This document shows positions 16,589 to 25,356 of a DNA stretch of 64,000 nucleotides, one piece after another. Under the pieces are notes generated by a model, which saw nothing but the letters and a program-made list of their open reading frames with translations, ran no database searches and was not told the origin of the DNA. Position 1 is the stretch's first letter. Each line of letters opens with the position of its first letter. A program made the position numbers and the translations under genes. Location: the NCBI GenBank assembly GCA_903877135.1, contig CAIRCN010000044.1, positions 1 through 64,000 of the forward strand, written 5' to 3'. This DNA is from an uncultured Opitutia bacterium (GTDB taxonomy: Bacteria; Verrucomicrobiota; Verrucomicrobiia; Opitutales; Opitutaceae).

Positions 16589-18010
16589 ATGAGCGCCTTC
16601 CGCCGCACAAAAATCATCTTCACCCTCGGTCCCGCCACCGAAAGTGAGGCCATGCTCGAAAAGCTCATTTTGGCCGGCGCCGACATCATCCGCCTCAACA
16701 TGGCGCACGCCAAGCACGACTGGACGCGCACCGTCATCCGCCGCATCCGCGCCGTCTCCCAGCGCGCCGGCCGCGAGGTCGCGATCATGATGGACATCAA
16801 GGGCCCAGAAATCCGCACCGGCGACCTCGACGTGCCCATCGAGCTGAAAGCCGGCGAAATTTTCGACTTCACCGTCAAACCCGGCAGCGGCAGCAGCAGC
16901 GAGGAAGTGCGCTCGGTGGACGTGAACTACAAGGACCTCGTTAGCGACATCCAAGTCGGCGACACCGTGCTCGTGGACAACGGCCTCCTGCGCCTCGAAG
17001 TCCTCGCCAAGAACGAGGCGCGCATCCGCTGCCGCGTCCTCATCCCCGGCCCTCTCTCCTCGCGCCGCCACATCAACCTGCCCGGCGTCAAGGTCAACCT
17101 GCCCTCGTTCACCGAGAAGGACCGCCGCGACGCCATGGTCGGCCTCGAGGAGGGCATCGATTTCCTCGCCCTCTCGTTTGTGCGCATGGCACGCGACGTC
17201 GAGGGGCTCCGCGAGTTTCTTAACCTCCACAAATCGAAAGTTCGCATCATCGCCAAGATTGAGGATCAGTCCGCCATCACCAACCTCGACGAAATCGTCA
17301 GCGCCTGCGACGGACTCATGGTCGCTCGCGGCGACCTCGGCATCGAGTGTCCGTTCGAGGAACTGCCCGTCATCCAGCGTCGCGCCGTGCGCGCCTGCCT
17401 CGCGCAGGGCCGGCCCGTCATCGTCGCCACCCACATGCTCGAGTCCATGATCGGCCAACCGGTGCCCACGCGCGCCGAGATCACAGACGTAGCCAACGCC
17501 GTCTACGAGCTCGCTGACTGCGTCATGCTCTCCGGCGAGACCACCATCGGCAAATACCCCCTCGAATGCGTGCAGATGCTCGACAAGATTTCGCGCCGCA
17601 TCGAGGCCGAGGACGGCGACGGCGAGCGCGAAGTTGCAGTGTTCACAGGCGACCGCATGAAAATGCTTCACTCCGCCGTCGTGCTGGCCAACGAGATTCC
17701 GCACTCGAAAATCCTCACCTTTACGCGACACGGTTTCATGGCCAACGGCTTGGCGGCGCTGCGCCCCGTGCATTCGCCCGTCTTCGCCTTCACACCCTTC
17801 CTTGAACTCGCCCGCCAGCTCCGCCTGCTACGCGCCATCGAGCCGTTCGTAATGCCTTTCGCGAGCGACCCCGACGCCTCCATCGAGAATGCCATAACCA
17901 TTCTCAAACAGGCCGGCCGGGTCGCCGCTGGCGACAAACTGATCGTCGCCACTGACATCGTCTCCCAAGACCGGCTCGTGGACAGCGTGCAGCTGCGCAC
18001 GGTTCGCTGA
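16589..18010 (+). CDS. pyk: Pyruvate kinase
   Basis: The 473-residue protein is pyruvate kinase, which makes pyruvate and ATP from phosphoenolpyruvate and ADP in the last step of glycolysis. Visible motifs are MMDIKGPEIRTG with the substrate arginine, the catalytic lysine in IAKIEDQ, the metal and phosphate region MVARGDLGIE, ATHMLESM, and SGETTIGKYP. Length is normal for a bacterial enzyme with A, B and C domains. It stands alone, divergent from the MFS pair, with a TGTGACA direct repeat upstream. Confidence 0.95.
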   Translation: MSAFRRTKIIFTLGPATESEAMLEKLILAGADIIRLNMAHAKHDWTRTVIRRIRAVSQRAGREVAIMMDIKGPEIRTGDLDVPIELKAGEIFDFTVKPGSGSSSEEVRSVDVNYKDLVSDIQVGDTVLVDNGLLRLEVLAKNEARIRCRVLIPGPLSSRRHINLPGVKVNLPSFTEKDRRDAMVGLEEGIDFLALSFVRMARDVEGLREFLNLHKSKVRIIAKIEDQSAITNLDEIVSACDGLMVARGDLGIECPFEELPVIQRRAVRACLAQGRPVIVATHMLESMIGQPVPTRAEITDVANAVYELADCVMLSGETTIGKYPLECVQMLDKISRRIEAEDGDGEREVAVFTGDRMKMLHSAVVLANEIPHSKILTFTRHGFMANGLAALRPVHSPVFAFTPFLELARQLRLLRAIEPFVMPFASDPDASIENAITILKQAGRVAAGDKLIVATDIVSQDRLVDSVQLRTVR

Positions 18011-18121
18011 AAGGGTGAGCCGGAGGTCGGTAGCGGGCATATAAGCACAGCAAATATCTCCGCAAGTCGGTTACATCTGCATGGAATAAGGGCATCATTG
18101 TGGAGCTTACCAACTCCGCCC

Positions 18122-21100
18122 ATGTTTGTCCGAACTTACGGCCTCCTGCTTCTAGCTCTTTTATGCGGGGCATGGTTGCGCGCCGAGGCCCCGCGCCTTG
18201 TAAATCTCTCCACCCGCGGTCAAGCTGGATCTGGCAACAACGTTCTGATCACCGGTTTCGTCATCGGCCCCGGCGCACCCAAGACCGTGCTCATCCGCGC
18301 CGTCGGACCCGGCCTCAGTGCCTTCCTGCCCAACACGCTCGCCGACCCGGCCCTCACCCTTTACCACGGCGCCACCGTCGTCGCGACCAACGACAACTGG
18401 AATCCCGCCGACGCCGCCACCATGCAGGCTGTCGGCGCCTCCCCCCTCGCCGCCGGCAGCCTCGATTCCGCATTGGTCCGCCTGCTCGATCCCGGCACCT
18501 ACACCGCCATCGTCACCGGCACGGCGGGCGCGAACAATCTCGCGCTCGTCGAAGTTTACGAGGTTTCCGGTGGAACTTCGCGCCTGCTGAATCTCTCCAC
18601 CCGCGCGCTGGTCGGGACCGGGAACAATGTGCTGATCGCCGGGCTGGTCGTGGGCAGCGGCGGTGGCACGCGGCACCTGCTGGTGCGCGCCGCTGGCCCG
18701 GGGCTGGCGGCCGTCGCGCCCCAGCTCACCGGCGTGCTGGCCGATCCCATCTTGTCGGTGCGCGACGTCACCAATGCTGTGATCGCCGGCAACGACAACT
18801 GGGGCAGCGCCGGCGACGCCGCTGTGCTCTCCGCCGCCTTCACCCAGGCTGGGGCCTTTCCCTTCGCCCCCGGCAGCCTCGACTCCGCCCTGCTCCTCGA
18901 CCTGGCCCCCGGGGCCTACACCATCCTGATCTCCGGCGCGGGCAACAGCACTGGCGTCGCCCTCGCCGAAATTTACGACGTGACGCCTGACACGGCGAAC
19001 TCCGTGAGCATCGCCGCCACCAAGCCCGCCGCCGACGAGTCGGGGGCCAACTCCGGAGAGTTCACCCTCACGCGTAGCGGCAACACCCTGCTCCCGCTCA
19101 CTGTCGCCTACTCGGTCGGCGGCACCGCAACTAACGGCGCCGATTACGATTTCCTCAGCGGCACCGCTGTGATCCCGGCGGGCGCTGCCTCCGTGACCAT
19201 CCCCGTCACCCCGGTGTCGGACTTCGTCATCGAGCCTACGTCCACCGTCGTCGTCACGCTCCAGCCGGGACCCGACTACACTGTCTCGTCCGCTAGTTCG
19301 GCCACCGTTACTATCACTGACATCCCGCCGACACTCTATGTCGCCACGCTGCAAGCCTCCTCTGTCTCGGGCGGCTCAACCGCCGCAGGCACAGCCACGC
19401 TTCTGCTCAACCCTGCGGGCACGGCGGTCAGCGTCAGTTTGAATTTCTCCAACCTCAGCTCCGCCGAAACCGTCACTTACGTCCGGCTCGGCAATCCCGG
19501 CGAGATCGGCACCGAGCTGTTCCGACTCCCTGATGGCCCGGTTGACTCCCTGTATTGGCCCGTGTCTCCCAGCGGCGCCTACAGCGCCGCCGACATCCTG
19601 AACGCCCTACGCACCGGCCGGATATTCGTCAGCATCGAAACTACCAACTACCCCGGCGGTGAACTCCGCGGCCAGTTTGTTCAGAGCAACGGATCGCAGG
19701 CCTTCTCGGCACCGCCAGCCCCGCCCGTCATCGACCTTAGCGTGCTGAGCGACACCGACGCCGCGCGCTTCCTCACCCAAGCCACCTTCGGCCCCACCGC
19801 CGCGGACATTGCCGCTCTGAAACAGACCGGCTATTCCACTTGGCTGGCTACACAGCTCGCCCAGCCGCCCACGCTCCATCGCGACGCCACGATGGCGGAT
19901 TTCTCCGCCAACAACGCCGGCGGCCAGGGCGCCGTCAACGGCGTCAACACCCGCCCCGGCCAGGCGCACCGCGATGCCGCCTGGTGGAAAATCGTCCTGG
20001 CCGGCAACGACCAACTCCGGCAGCGCGTCGCCTTCGCCCTGAGCGAACACTTTGTGATCTCCGACGCCAACGGCACCGTCTACAACGCCCAGGAGGGCGC
20101 GGCCAACTACTACGATCTGCTAGCGCGGGATGCCTTCGGCAATTTCCGCACCTTACTCGAGGATGTGACCCTCAGCCCCATGATGGGCGTTTACCTCAGC
20201 CAGCTCCGCAACGCCAAGGCTGACCCCACCACCGGCGCGCAGCCCAACGAAAACTACGCCCGCGAAGTCATGCAGCTGTTCACGATAGGCCTGAACCAGC
20301 TCCAGCCTGACGGCACACTCATGCTCGACGCCACTGGCCGCCCGATCCCGACCTACGATCAGGCCACCGTCACCGAGATGGCGCGGGTTTTCACCGGCTG
20401 GGCCTATGCCAACGCCAACGCGACCAACGCCAATTTCCGCACCTCGGCTCAGGATTACATCAATCCTATGACCCTCTATGCCGGGTATCACGACACCGGA
20501 GCGAAGACCATCGTCGGCGGTGTCAAGCTCCCCGCCGGGCAGACCGGCACACAGGATCTGAAGGCCGCCCTCGATGCGCTGTTCAACCACCCCAGCACCG
20601 CGCCGTTCATCAGCCGCCAGCTTATCCAGCGCCTCGTCACCAGCAATCCGAGCCCGGCCTACGTCTATCGCGTCGCCCAGGTCTTCGCCAACAACGGTGC
20701 CGGCGTGCGCGGCGACCTCGCCGCCGTCATCCGCGCCATTCTTCTCGACTACGAGGCGCGCTCGCCCGCCGTCGCCGCAAGCCTCAGCCACGGCAAGCTG
20801 AAGGAGCCGCTCCTGCGGGTCAGCGCCCTGCTGCGCGCGGCCGGTGTCACCTCGGCCACCGGCCGGTTCGCCTTCGGCAACACCACCGGTTCTCTGGCCG
20901 AATCACCGCTCAGCGCCCCCACGGTCTTCAATTTCTTCGCACCCGGCTACGTGGAACCCGGCGCCCTCGCCGCCGCCGGCCTCGTCGCCCCCGAGTATCA
21001 GATCCTCACGGCCACCACCGGCATCAGCACACCCAATTTCCTTTACAACTTTATCGCCAACACAACCTACCTCGGCGCGACCCTCAACTACACCGACCTG

Positions 21101-21298
21101 CTCCCGCTCGCCGCCCAGCCGGGGCCGCTCACCGACCAGTTGAACCTACTCCTTGCGGCCAATTCCCTACCGGCCGCTGCCCGCGATCGAATCGTCGCCA
21201 CCCTCACCGCGCTGCCCGCCAGCACCGGCACCACAGACCGGATACACACCGCGGCCTACCTCGTCGTCACCTCATCCTGGGGTGCCGTGCAAAAATAG
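18122..21298 (+). CDS. Secreted DUF1800 protein with Calx-beta and CHRD domains
   Basis: The 1058-residue protein begins with a signal peptide (about 1-22, ending A-R-A-E-A). Two homologous repeats follow at about 26-150 and 152-285, each starting L-x-N-L-S-T-R and containing N-N-V-L-I-x-G and G-P-G-L. Next come a Calx-beta-like domain (about 294-400), a CHRD domain (about 403-520, ending G-G-E-L-R-G-Q-F) and a DUF1800 domain (about 543-1058, with R-Q-L-I-Q-R-L-V-T-S-N-P). The protein is probably exported and works with the DUF1501 protein encoded 7 bases on. DUF1800/DUF1501 pairs are frequent in Verrucomicrobia and Planctomycetes, with no firmly known function. A GTG at 18098 is an alternative start. 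Confidence 0.85.
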   Translation: MFVRTYGLLLLALLCGAWLRAEAPRLVNLSTRGQAGSGNNVLITGFVIGPGAPKTVLIRAVGPGLSAFLPNTLADPALTLYHGATVVATNDNWNPADAATMQAVGASPLAAGSLDSALVRLLDPGTYTAIVTGTAGANNLALVEVYEVSGGTSRLLNLSTRALVGTGNNVLIAGLVVGSGGGTRHLLVRAAGPGLAAVAPQLTGVLADPILSVRDVTNAVIAGNDNWGSAGDAAVLSAAFTQAGAFPFAPGSLDSALLLDLAPGAYTILISGAGNSTGVALAEIYDVTPDTANSVSIAATKPAADESGANSGEFTLTRSGNTLLPLTVAYSVGGTATNGADYDFLSGTAVIPAGAASVTIPVTPVSDFVIEPTSTVVVTLQPGPDYTVSSASSATVTITDIPPTLYVATLQASSVSGGSTAAGTATLLLNPAGTAVSVSLNFSNLSSAETVTYVRLGNPGEIGTELFRLPDGPVDSLYWPVSPSGAYSAADILNALRTGRIFVSIETTNYPGGELRGQFVQSNGSQAFSAPPAPPVIDLSVLSDTDAARFLTQATFGPTAADIAALKQTGYSTWLATQLAQPPTLHRDATMADFSANNAGGQGAVNGVNTRPGQAHRDAAWWKIVLAGNDQLRQRVAFALSEHFVISDANGTVYNAQEGAANYYDLLARDAFGNFRTLLEDVTLSPMMGVYLSQLRNAKADPTTGAQPNENYAREVMQLFTIGLNQLQPDGTLMLDATGRPIPTYDQATVTEMARVFTGWAYANANATNANFRTSAQDYINPMTLYAGYHDTGAKTIVGGVKLPAGQTGTQDLKAALDALFNHPSTAPFISRQLIQRLVTSNPSPAYVYRVAQVFANNGAGVRGDLAAVIRAILLDYEARSPAVAASLSHGKLKEPLLRVSALLRAAGVTSATGRFAFGNTTGSLAESPLSAPTVFNFFAPGYVEPGALAAAGLVAPEYQILTATTGISTPNFLYNFIANTTYLGATLNYTDLLPLAAQPGPLTDQLNLLLAANSLPAAARDRIVATLTALPASTGTTDRIHTAAYLVVTSSWGAVQK

Positions 21299-21305
21299 GC
21301 ACCTC

Positions 21306-22715
21306 ATGAAACCGTCTCCGCTCTCCGATCTTTCGCGCCGGAAATTTCTCGGCACCTGCTGCGCCGCCGTCGGCACCACGGGACTGCTGTCCGCGCTCGC
21401 GCAGCTCCGGCTCATCGGCGCGCTCGCCAGTCCCGCCACCTCCTCATTAACCGGCGCTGCCGTCGCTCCCGACTACAAAGCCCTCGTATGTCTCTTCCTA
21501 CAAGGTGGCAACGACGCCAACAACCTCCTCATCCCCAACGACAGCGCCGGCTACGCCGCCTACGTGGCCGGCCGTGGCGCACTCGCCCTGCCGCAGACCG
21601 GCCTCTTGCCGATCACGCCCCGCACTAGTGACGGCCGCGCCTTCGCCCTGCACCCATCGATGTCCGAGTTTCAGGCTCTGTTCGGTGCTGGTCACGCCGC
21701 CCTACTCGCCAACGTTGGCACCCTTGTCGTGCCCACCAGCAAGGCCCAATACTCCGCCAACTCCGTCCCGCTGCCCAATCAGCTCTTCTCGCACAGCGAC
21801 CAGCAGGTCGAGTGGCAGAGCAGCGTGCCCGACAAGCCCTTCACGAGCGGCTGGGGCGGCCGGCTCGCCGACCTCACCAACGCCCTCAACCAGAACAATG
21901 CCATTTCGATGTCGATCAGTCTGGCGGGGCAGAACTCTTTTCAGGTCGGCCAGACCGTGGCTCAATACGCCGTCGGCCCCACCGGCGCCGTAGCGCTCAG
22001 CGGCTCGTCCACCAGCGCGACCACGCTGGCCGGCCTTCGCACTCGTGCCCAGAGCGACCTGCTCGCGGCCCAGAATAGCAACCTCCTCGAAACCGCGTTC
22101 TCCGGCCTCACCAGCGGCGCGATCAGCGACAGCGCCCTCATCGCCCAATACGTCGGCACCGGCGCCGCCGTCCCTTTCACCACCGTGTTCCCCACCAGCA
22201 GCCTCGGCCAGCAGCTCAAGATGATCGCCCGGCTGATCAACGCCGCCCCCGCCATGGGCCTGAAGCGGCAGGTCTTTTTCGCCGCCCTCGGCGGCTGGGA
22301 TCTGCACACCAACCAACTCGGCGCCCACGCCACTCTGCTCGCCGACGTCTCCGCCTCGCTCAAGGCGTTCTACGATGCCACCGCCGAACTCGGCGTCGCC
22401 TCGCAAGTCACCACGTTCACCGCCTCCGACTTCGGCCGCACCTACAACACGAACGGCAACGGCTCCGATCACGGCTGGGGCAGCAATCACCTTATTGTCG
22501 GCGGAGCCGTCAAAGGCACCGACATCTACGGCCGCGTCCCAGTGCTCACCATCGGCGGTCCTGACGATACCGGCCGCGGCCGCTGGATTCCGACCACGAG
22601 TGTTGACGAATACTCCGCCACCCTCGCTGCGTGGTTTGGCGTCAGCCCCACGAACCTGCCACTCGTGCTTCCCAACCTCAGCCGCTTCGCCAACCCGAAT
22701 CTCGGCTTCCTCTGA
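21306..22715 (+). CDS. DUF1501 protein with Tat signal
   Basis: The 469-residue protein has a twin-arginine signal (SRRKFLG, arginines 11 and 12, followed by a hydrophobic stretch), so it is probably exported folded. The mature part matches DUF1501, related to the sulfatase/alkaline phosphatase fold, with the typical L-x-x-G-G-N-D-x-x-N-x-L-I-P near the start and S-D-F-G-R-T near the C terminus. It follows the DUF1800 gene by 7 bases and its stop overlaps the next gene as TGATG, so the three form one operon. Substrate and reaction are unknown. Confidence 0.9.
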   Translation: MKPSPLSDLSRRKFLGTCCAAVGTTGLLSALAQLRLIGALASPATSSLTGAAVAPDYKALVCLFLQGGNDANNLLIPNDSAGYAAYVAGRGALALPQTGLLPITPRTSDGRAFALHPSMSEFQALFGAGHAALLANVGTLVVPTSKAQYSANSVPLPNQLFSHSDQQVEWQSSVPDKPFTSGWGGRLADLTNALNQNNAISMSISLAGQNSFQVGQTVAQYAVGPTGAVALSGSSTSATTLAGLRTRAQSDLLAAQNSNLLETAFSGLTSGAISDSALIAQYVGTGAAVPFTTVFPTSSLGQQLKMIARLINAAPAMGLKRQVFFAALGGWDLHTNQLGAHATLLADVSASLKAFYDATAELGVASQVTTFTASDFGRTYNTNGNGSDHGWGSNHLIVGGAVKGTDIYGRVPVLTIGGPDDTGRGRWIPTTSVDEYSATLAAWFGVSPTNLPLVLPNLSRFANPNLGFL

Positions 22716-23203
22716 TGTCCCGCCGCCTCTGGCTCGTCCTGCTCGCCGCCGCCCTCGGCCTCGTCTGGCTCCTCTGGCCTGTCCGCGATAACAACAGGAT
22801 CGCGACGAACGTTTCCCGCCGCCCGCCGCCAGCCGCGCAAACGAAAATCGAGAATCCAAAAACGAAAATCGAAAACCTCGCCTCCGCGCTCAACTCTCCT
22901 GCCACCGAAATCGTTGCCGACCTCCGCCTCCTCGACGACCTCTTTGCGACGTTTCGCACTAACCTCCGCGAAAATCCCGTCGGCACCAACGCTGAGATCA
23001 CTGCCGCCCTCACCGGCGCCAACCCGCTCCACCTTGCGCTCCTCCCGAGCGACCACCCCGCGATCAACACCCGCGGCGAACTCTGTGACCGCTGGGGCAC
23101 GCCATTTTTCTTTCATCAGCTCAGCGGCACGCAGATGGAAATCCGCTCCGCCGGCCCCGACAAAAAACTCTGGACCGACGACGACACCGTTTTCACGCCG
23201 TGA
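22715..23203 (+). CDS. Small pseudopilin-like (GspG C-terminal type) protein with an inserted repeat
   Basis: The 162-residue protein has an N-terminal membrane anchor (about 5-22) and a C-terminal segment D-R-W-G-T-P-F ... S-A-G-P-D-x-K-L-W-T-D-D-D, which matches the calcium-binding end of type II secretion pseudopilin GspG. The usual prepilin cleavage site is not evident, so it is not a standard pseudopilin. Residues about 43-54 read K-I-E-N-P-K-T-K-I-E-N, encoded by an A-rich direct repeat that looks unlike the GC-rich surroundings. It starts within the DUF1501 stop codon (TGATG), hence is translationally coupled to it. A link with secretion of the DUF1800/DUF1501 pair is inference. Confidence 0.75.
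   Translation: MSRRLWLVLLAAALGLVWLLWPVRDNNRIATNVSRRPPPAAQTKIENPKTKIENLASALNSPATEIVADLRLLDDLFATFRTNLRENPVGTNAEITAALTGANPLHLALLPSDHPAINTRGELCDRWGTPFFFHQLSGTQMEIRSAGPDKKLWTDDDTVFTP
22840..22875 (+). repeat. A-rich 21-base direct repeat inside a coding region
   Basis: The unit AACGAAAATCGARAA occurs at 22840-22854 and 22861-22875, a period of 21 bases (7 codons). The stretch is about 60 per cent A+T within a GC-rich gene. Similar AAAATCGAAAATCCA strings are dispersed in many Verrucomicrobia and Planctomycetes genomes, from general memory. Here the repeat keeps the reading frame open. Confidence 0.6.
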
Positions 23204-23245
23204 CGCCGCCGGCGCCACCTGCCCCGCGCTGGCGGCCTTCCGCCT

Positions 23246-23971
23246 TCAGTCGCGGCGCGACAGCAGATAGAGCAGATAGAGCAGCGAGCTGACAAACGCT
23301 GCCACGTAGGTTAGCGCCGCGGCATCAAGCGTCTCGTTGACGCCGGACATTTCGTCGCGGTCCAAAATGCCCAGCTCGACGAGCTGCGCCTTCGCGCGCC
23401 GGCTCGCGTCAAACTCGACGGGGAGCGTCACGAGCTGAAAAACGGTCAGCACCGCGTAGCAGATGATGGCAATGTCGAGCAGCATGCCGCTCAGGCCGCG
23501 GGCGAGGAAAAAGCCCGCGAGCATCACGATCGGCAGCGTCCGCGAAACGAAGTTTGTCGCCGGCACCAGCGCCATGCGGAAGCGCAGCATCGAATAGCCG
23601 ATCTTGTGCTGAATCGCATGCCCGGCCTCGTGTGCCGCCACGCCTAACGCCGCCAAACTCGTGCCCCGGGAATTCTCCTCCGACAGCACCAACTGGCGGT
23701 TGCCCGGGTCGTAATGGTCAGTGAGGTGCCCTTCGGTCTCGATGATTTCCACGTCAGTGATGCCGGCGCGGGCCATGACGGCGGCGGCGGCCTCGCGGCC
23801 GGTGATGCCGCCACGCGAGGCGATCTCGGCGTTGCGATTGTAGGTGCTCGACACACGGAACTGCGCGTAGAGAGACACCGGGATCATGATGATGACGAGC
23901 AGCAGTAGGACGCCCGGTGAGAGAAAGCCTCCGCTTAACAGCGTGGCGGCAAAGATGGTGGATGAGATCAT
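23246..23971 (-). CDS. YugP-type membrane zinc metallopeptidase
   Basis: The 241-residue protein has an N-terminal membrane helix, the zinc-protease motif HEAGH at about 113-117 preceded by L-G-V-A-A, and two to three more helices after it. It matches the YugP family (Pfam Zn_peptidase_2), integral membrane proteases of unknown target. The motif is complete, so activity is expected. It is convergent with the pseudopilin-like gene and lies downstream of a strong terminator that closes the neighbouring dehydrogenase gene, so it is probably transcribed on its own. Confidence 0.85.
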   Translation of the reverse strand: MISSTIFAATLLSGGFLSPGVLLLLVIIMIPVSLYAQFRVSSTYNRNAEIASRGGITGREAAAAVMARAGITDVEIIETEGHLTDHYDPGNRQLVLSEENSRGTSLAALGVAAHEAGHAIQHKIGYSMLRFRMALVPATNFVSRTLPIVMLAGFFLARGLSGMLLDIAIICYAVLTVFQLVTLPVEFDASRRAKAQLVELGILDRDEMSGVNETLDAAALTYVAAFVSSLLYLLYLLSRRD

Positions 23972-24040
23972 GGTGATTGGTGGTTGGAGAGAGAAAGGTT
24001 GTTTTTCGAGCTGCCCGCCGGATCGGCAGGCAAGTACACG

Positions 24041-24081
24041 GTAAACAAAACGCGCGATTTGCCAGTGCAAATCGCGCGTTT
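24041..24081 (-). terminator. Rho-independent terminator after the Gfo/Idh/MocA gene
   Basis: A perfect 14-base inverted repeat (24048-24061 and 24068-24081, AAACGCGCGATTTG and its complement) with a six-base loop lies 32 bases past the dehydrogenase stop. On the minus strand it is followed by TTTTGTTTAC. This is the clearest intrinsic terminator in the window. Confidence 0.85.
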
Positions 24082-24113
24082 GGAAACGAGGCAATAGTTT
24101 TCTACCGGCGGCT

Positions 24114-25262
24114 TCAGCCGATCTTCGGCACATCGACCCAGCGGCGCTCGGCCCACGACTTGAGCCCGAGCTCGGCGAGCTGCACGCCCTTGGCCCCCTG
24201 CAACAAAGTCCAGGGGAACGGATCGCCCTTCACCACATGCTTCAGGAAAAGCTCCCACTGCACCTTGAATGCGTTGTCGAAAGTGTCGTTGGTCGGCTGC
24301 GTAACCCAACCGTCGAAGAACTTGACCGGGCTGTCGATGTCCGGATTCCAGACGCAGCGGGGCGTCGTCGAGCCGTGCTGCACCACGCAGTTGCGCAGGC
24401 CGGCGACCGCCGAGCCTTCGGTGCCGTCAACCTGCAGCGTGAGCAGATCGTCGCGGCGCACGCGCACCGTCCAGGAGGAATTGAAGTGGCAGACGACGCC
24501 GTTGGTCAGCTCGAACGTCGCGTAGGCGGCGTCGTCGGCGGTGCACTTGTAGGGTTTGCCCGCCTCGTCCCAACGCTGTGGGACGTGGGTGGCGCCGAGG
24601 CAGCTGAGCGACTTCACGTCGCCAAAGAGATTCTGGATCACATACTGCCAGTGGCAGAGCATGTCCACGATGATGCCACCGTCGTCCTCCTTGCGGTAGT
24701 TCCATGAGGGGCGCTGCAGTTTCTCGTGTTCGCCGGTGAAGACCCAGTAGCCGAACTCGCCACGCACCGACAAAATTTTCCCGAAAAACCCGGTGTCGAT
24801 GAGATATTTCAGTTTGAGCAAGCCGGGCAGCCAGAGTTTGTCCTGCACCACGCCGTTCTTGAGCCCGGCCGCCGCCGCTTCCTCATACAGCGCCACCGCC
24901 TCGGCCGAGGTCGTGGCGGTGGGTTTCTCGCAGTAAATATGTTTCTTCGCAGCAATCGCCTTCCGCACGCCCACCGGCCTTTGCCCTGTCAGCGTGGCGT
25001 CGAAGTAAACTTGGTTCGCCGGATCGGCGAGCGCCGCGTCGAGGTTGGTGGTATAGCGCTTCACGCCGGCGCGGGCGGCGAGGGCGGCGAGCTTGGGCTC
25101 GCTCCGGCCGACGAGGATCGGGTCGGGCATGATCACCTCGGCGTCGCCGAGTTTGATGCCGCCCTGGTCGATGATGGCCTTGATCGAGCGCAGCAGGTGC
25201 TGGTTGGTGCCCATGCGGCCCGTGACGCCGTTCATGATGATGCCGACTTTATGCGTAGTCAT
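24114..25262 (-). CDS. Gfo/Idh/MocA-family oxidoreductase
   Basis: The 382-residue protein has an N-terminal Rossmann fold (V-G-I-I-M-N-G-V-T-G-R-M-G) and the family E-K-P-T motif in HIYCEKPTATT, followed by the alpha/beta C-terminal domain with D-M-L-C-H-W. These NAD(P)-dependent enzymes oxidise or reduce sugars and cyclitols; the substrate is not evident. It is divergent from an AraC regulator that may control it, with 94 bases between the start codons, and is closed by a strong terminator. The start is the ATG at 25262. Confidence 0.9.
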   Translation of the reverse strand: MTTHKVGIIMNGVTGRMGTNQHLLRSIKAIIDQGGIKLGDAEVIMPDPILVGRSEPKLAALAARAGVKRYTTNLDAALADPANQVYFDATLTGQRPVGVRKAIAAKKHIYCEKPTATTSAEAVALYEEAAAAGLKNGVVQDKLWLPGLLKLKYLIDTGFFGKILSVRGEFGYWVFTGEHEKLQRPSWNYRKEDDGGIIVDMLCHWQYVIQNLFGDVKSLSCLGATHVPQRWDEAGKPYKCTADDAAYATFELTNGVVCHFNSSWTVRVRRDDLLTLQVDGTEGSAVAGLRNCVVQHGSTTPRCVWNPDIDSPVKFFDGWVTQPTNDTFDNAFKVQWELFLKHVVKGDPFPWTLLQGAKGVQLAELGLKSWAERRWVDVPKIG

Positions 25263-25314
25263 GTGGAGGAGGAGGGGATTGAAATACCGAGTTTACGCCT
25301 AATCCGTGGCTTGC

Positions 25315-25356
25315 GTTAGCACGAATCCGACTTTTGCTAGCACCAACCCGACTTCC
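25315..25356 (+). repeat. Tandem 21-base direct repeat, possible AraC operator
   Basis: Two adjacent 21-base copies (25315-25335 and 25336-25356, core TAGCAC-AA-CCGACTT) agree at about 16 positions. They lie between the divergent dehydrogenase and AraC-type genes, directly before the ATG at 25357. Direct repeats two turns apart are typical of AraC-family operators. If the AraC gene instead starts at the GTG at 25306, the repeat codes for two copies of S-T-N-P-T. Confidence 0.45.
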
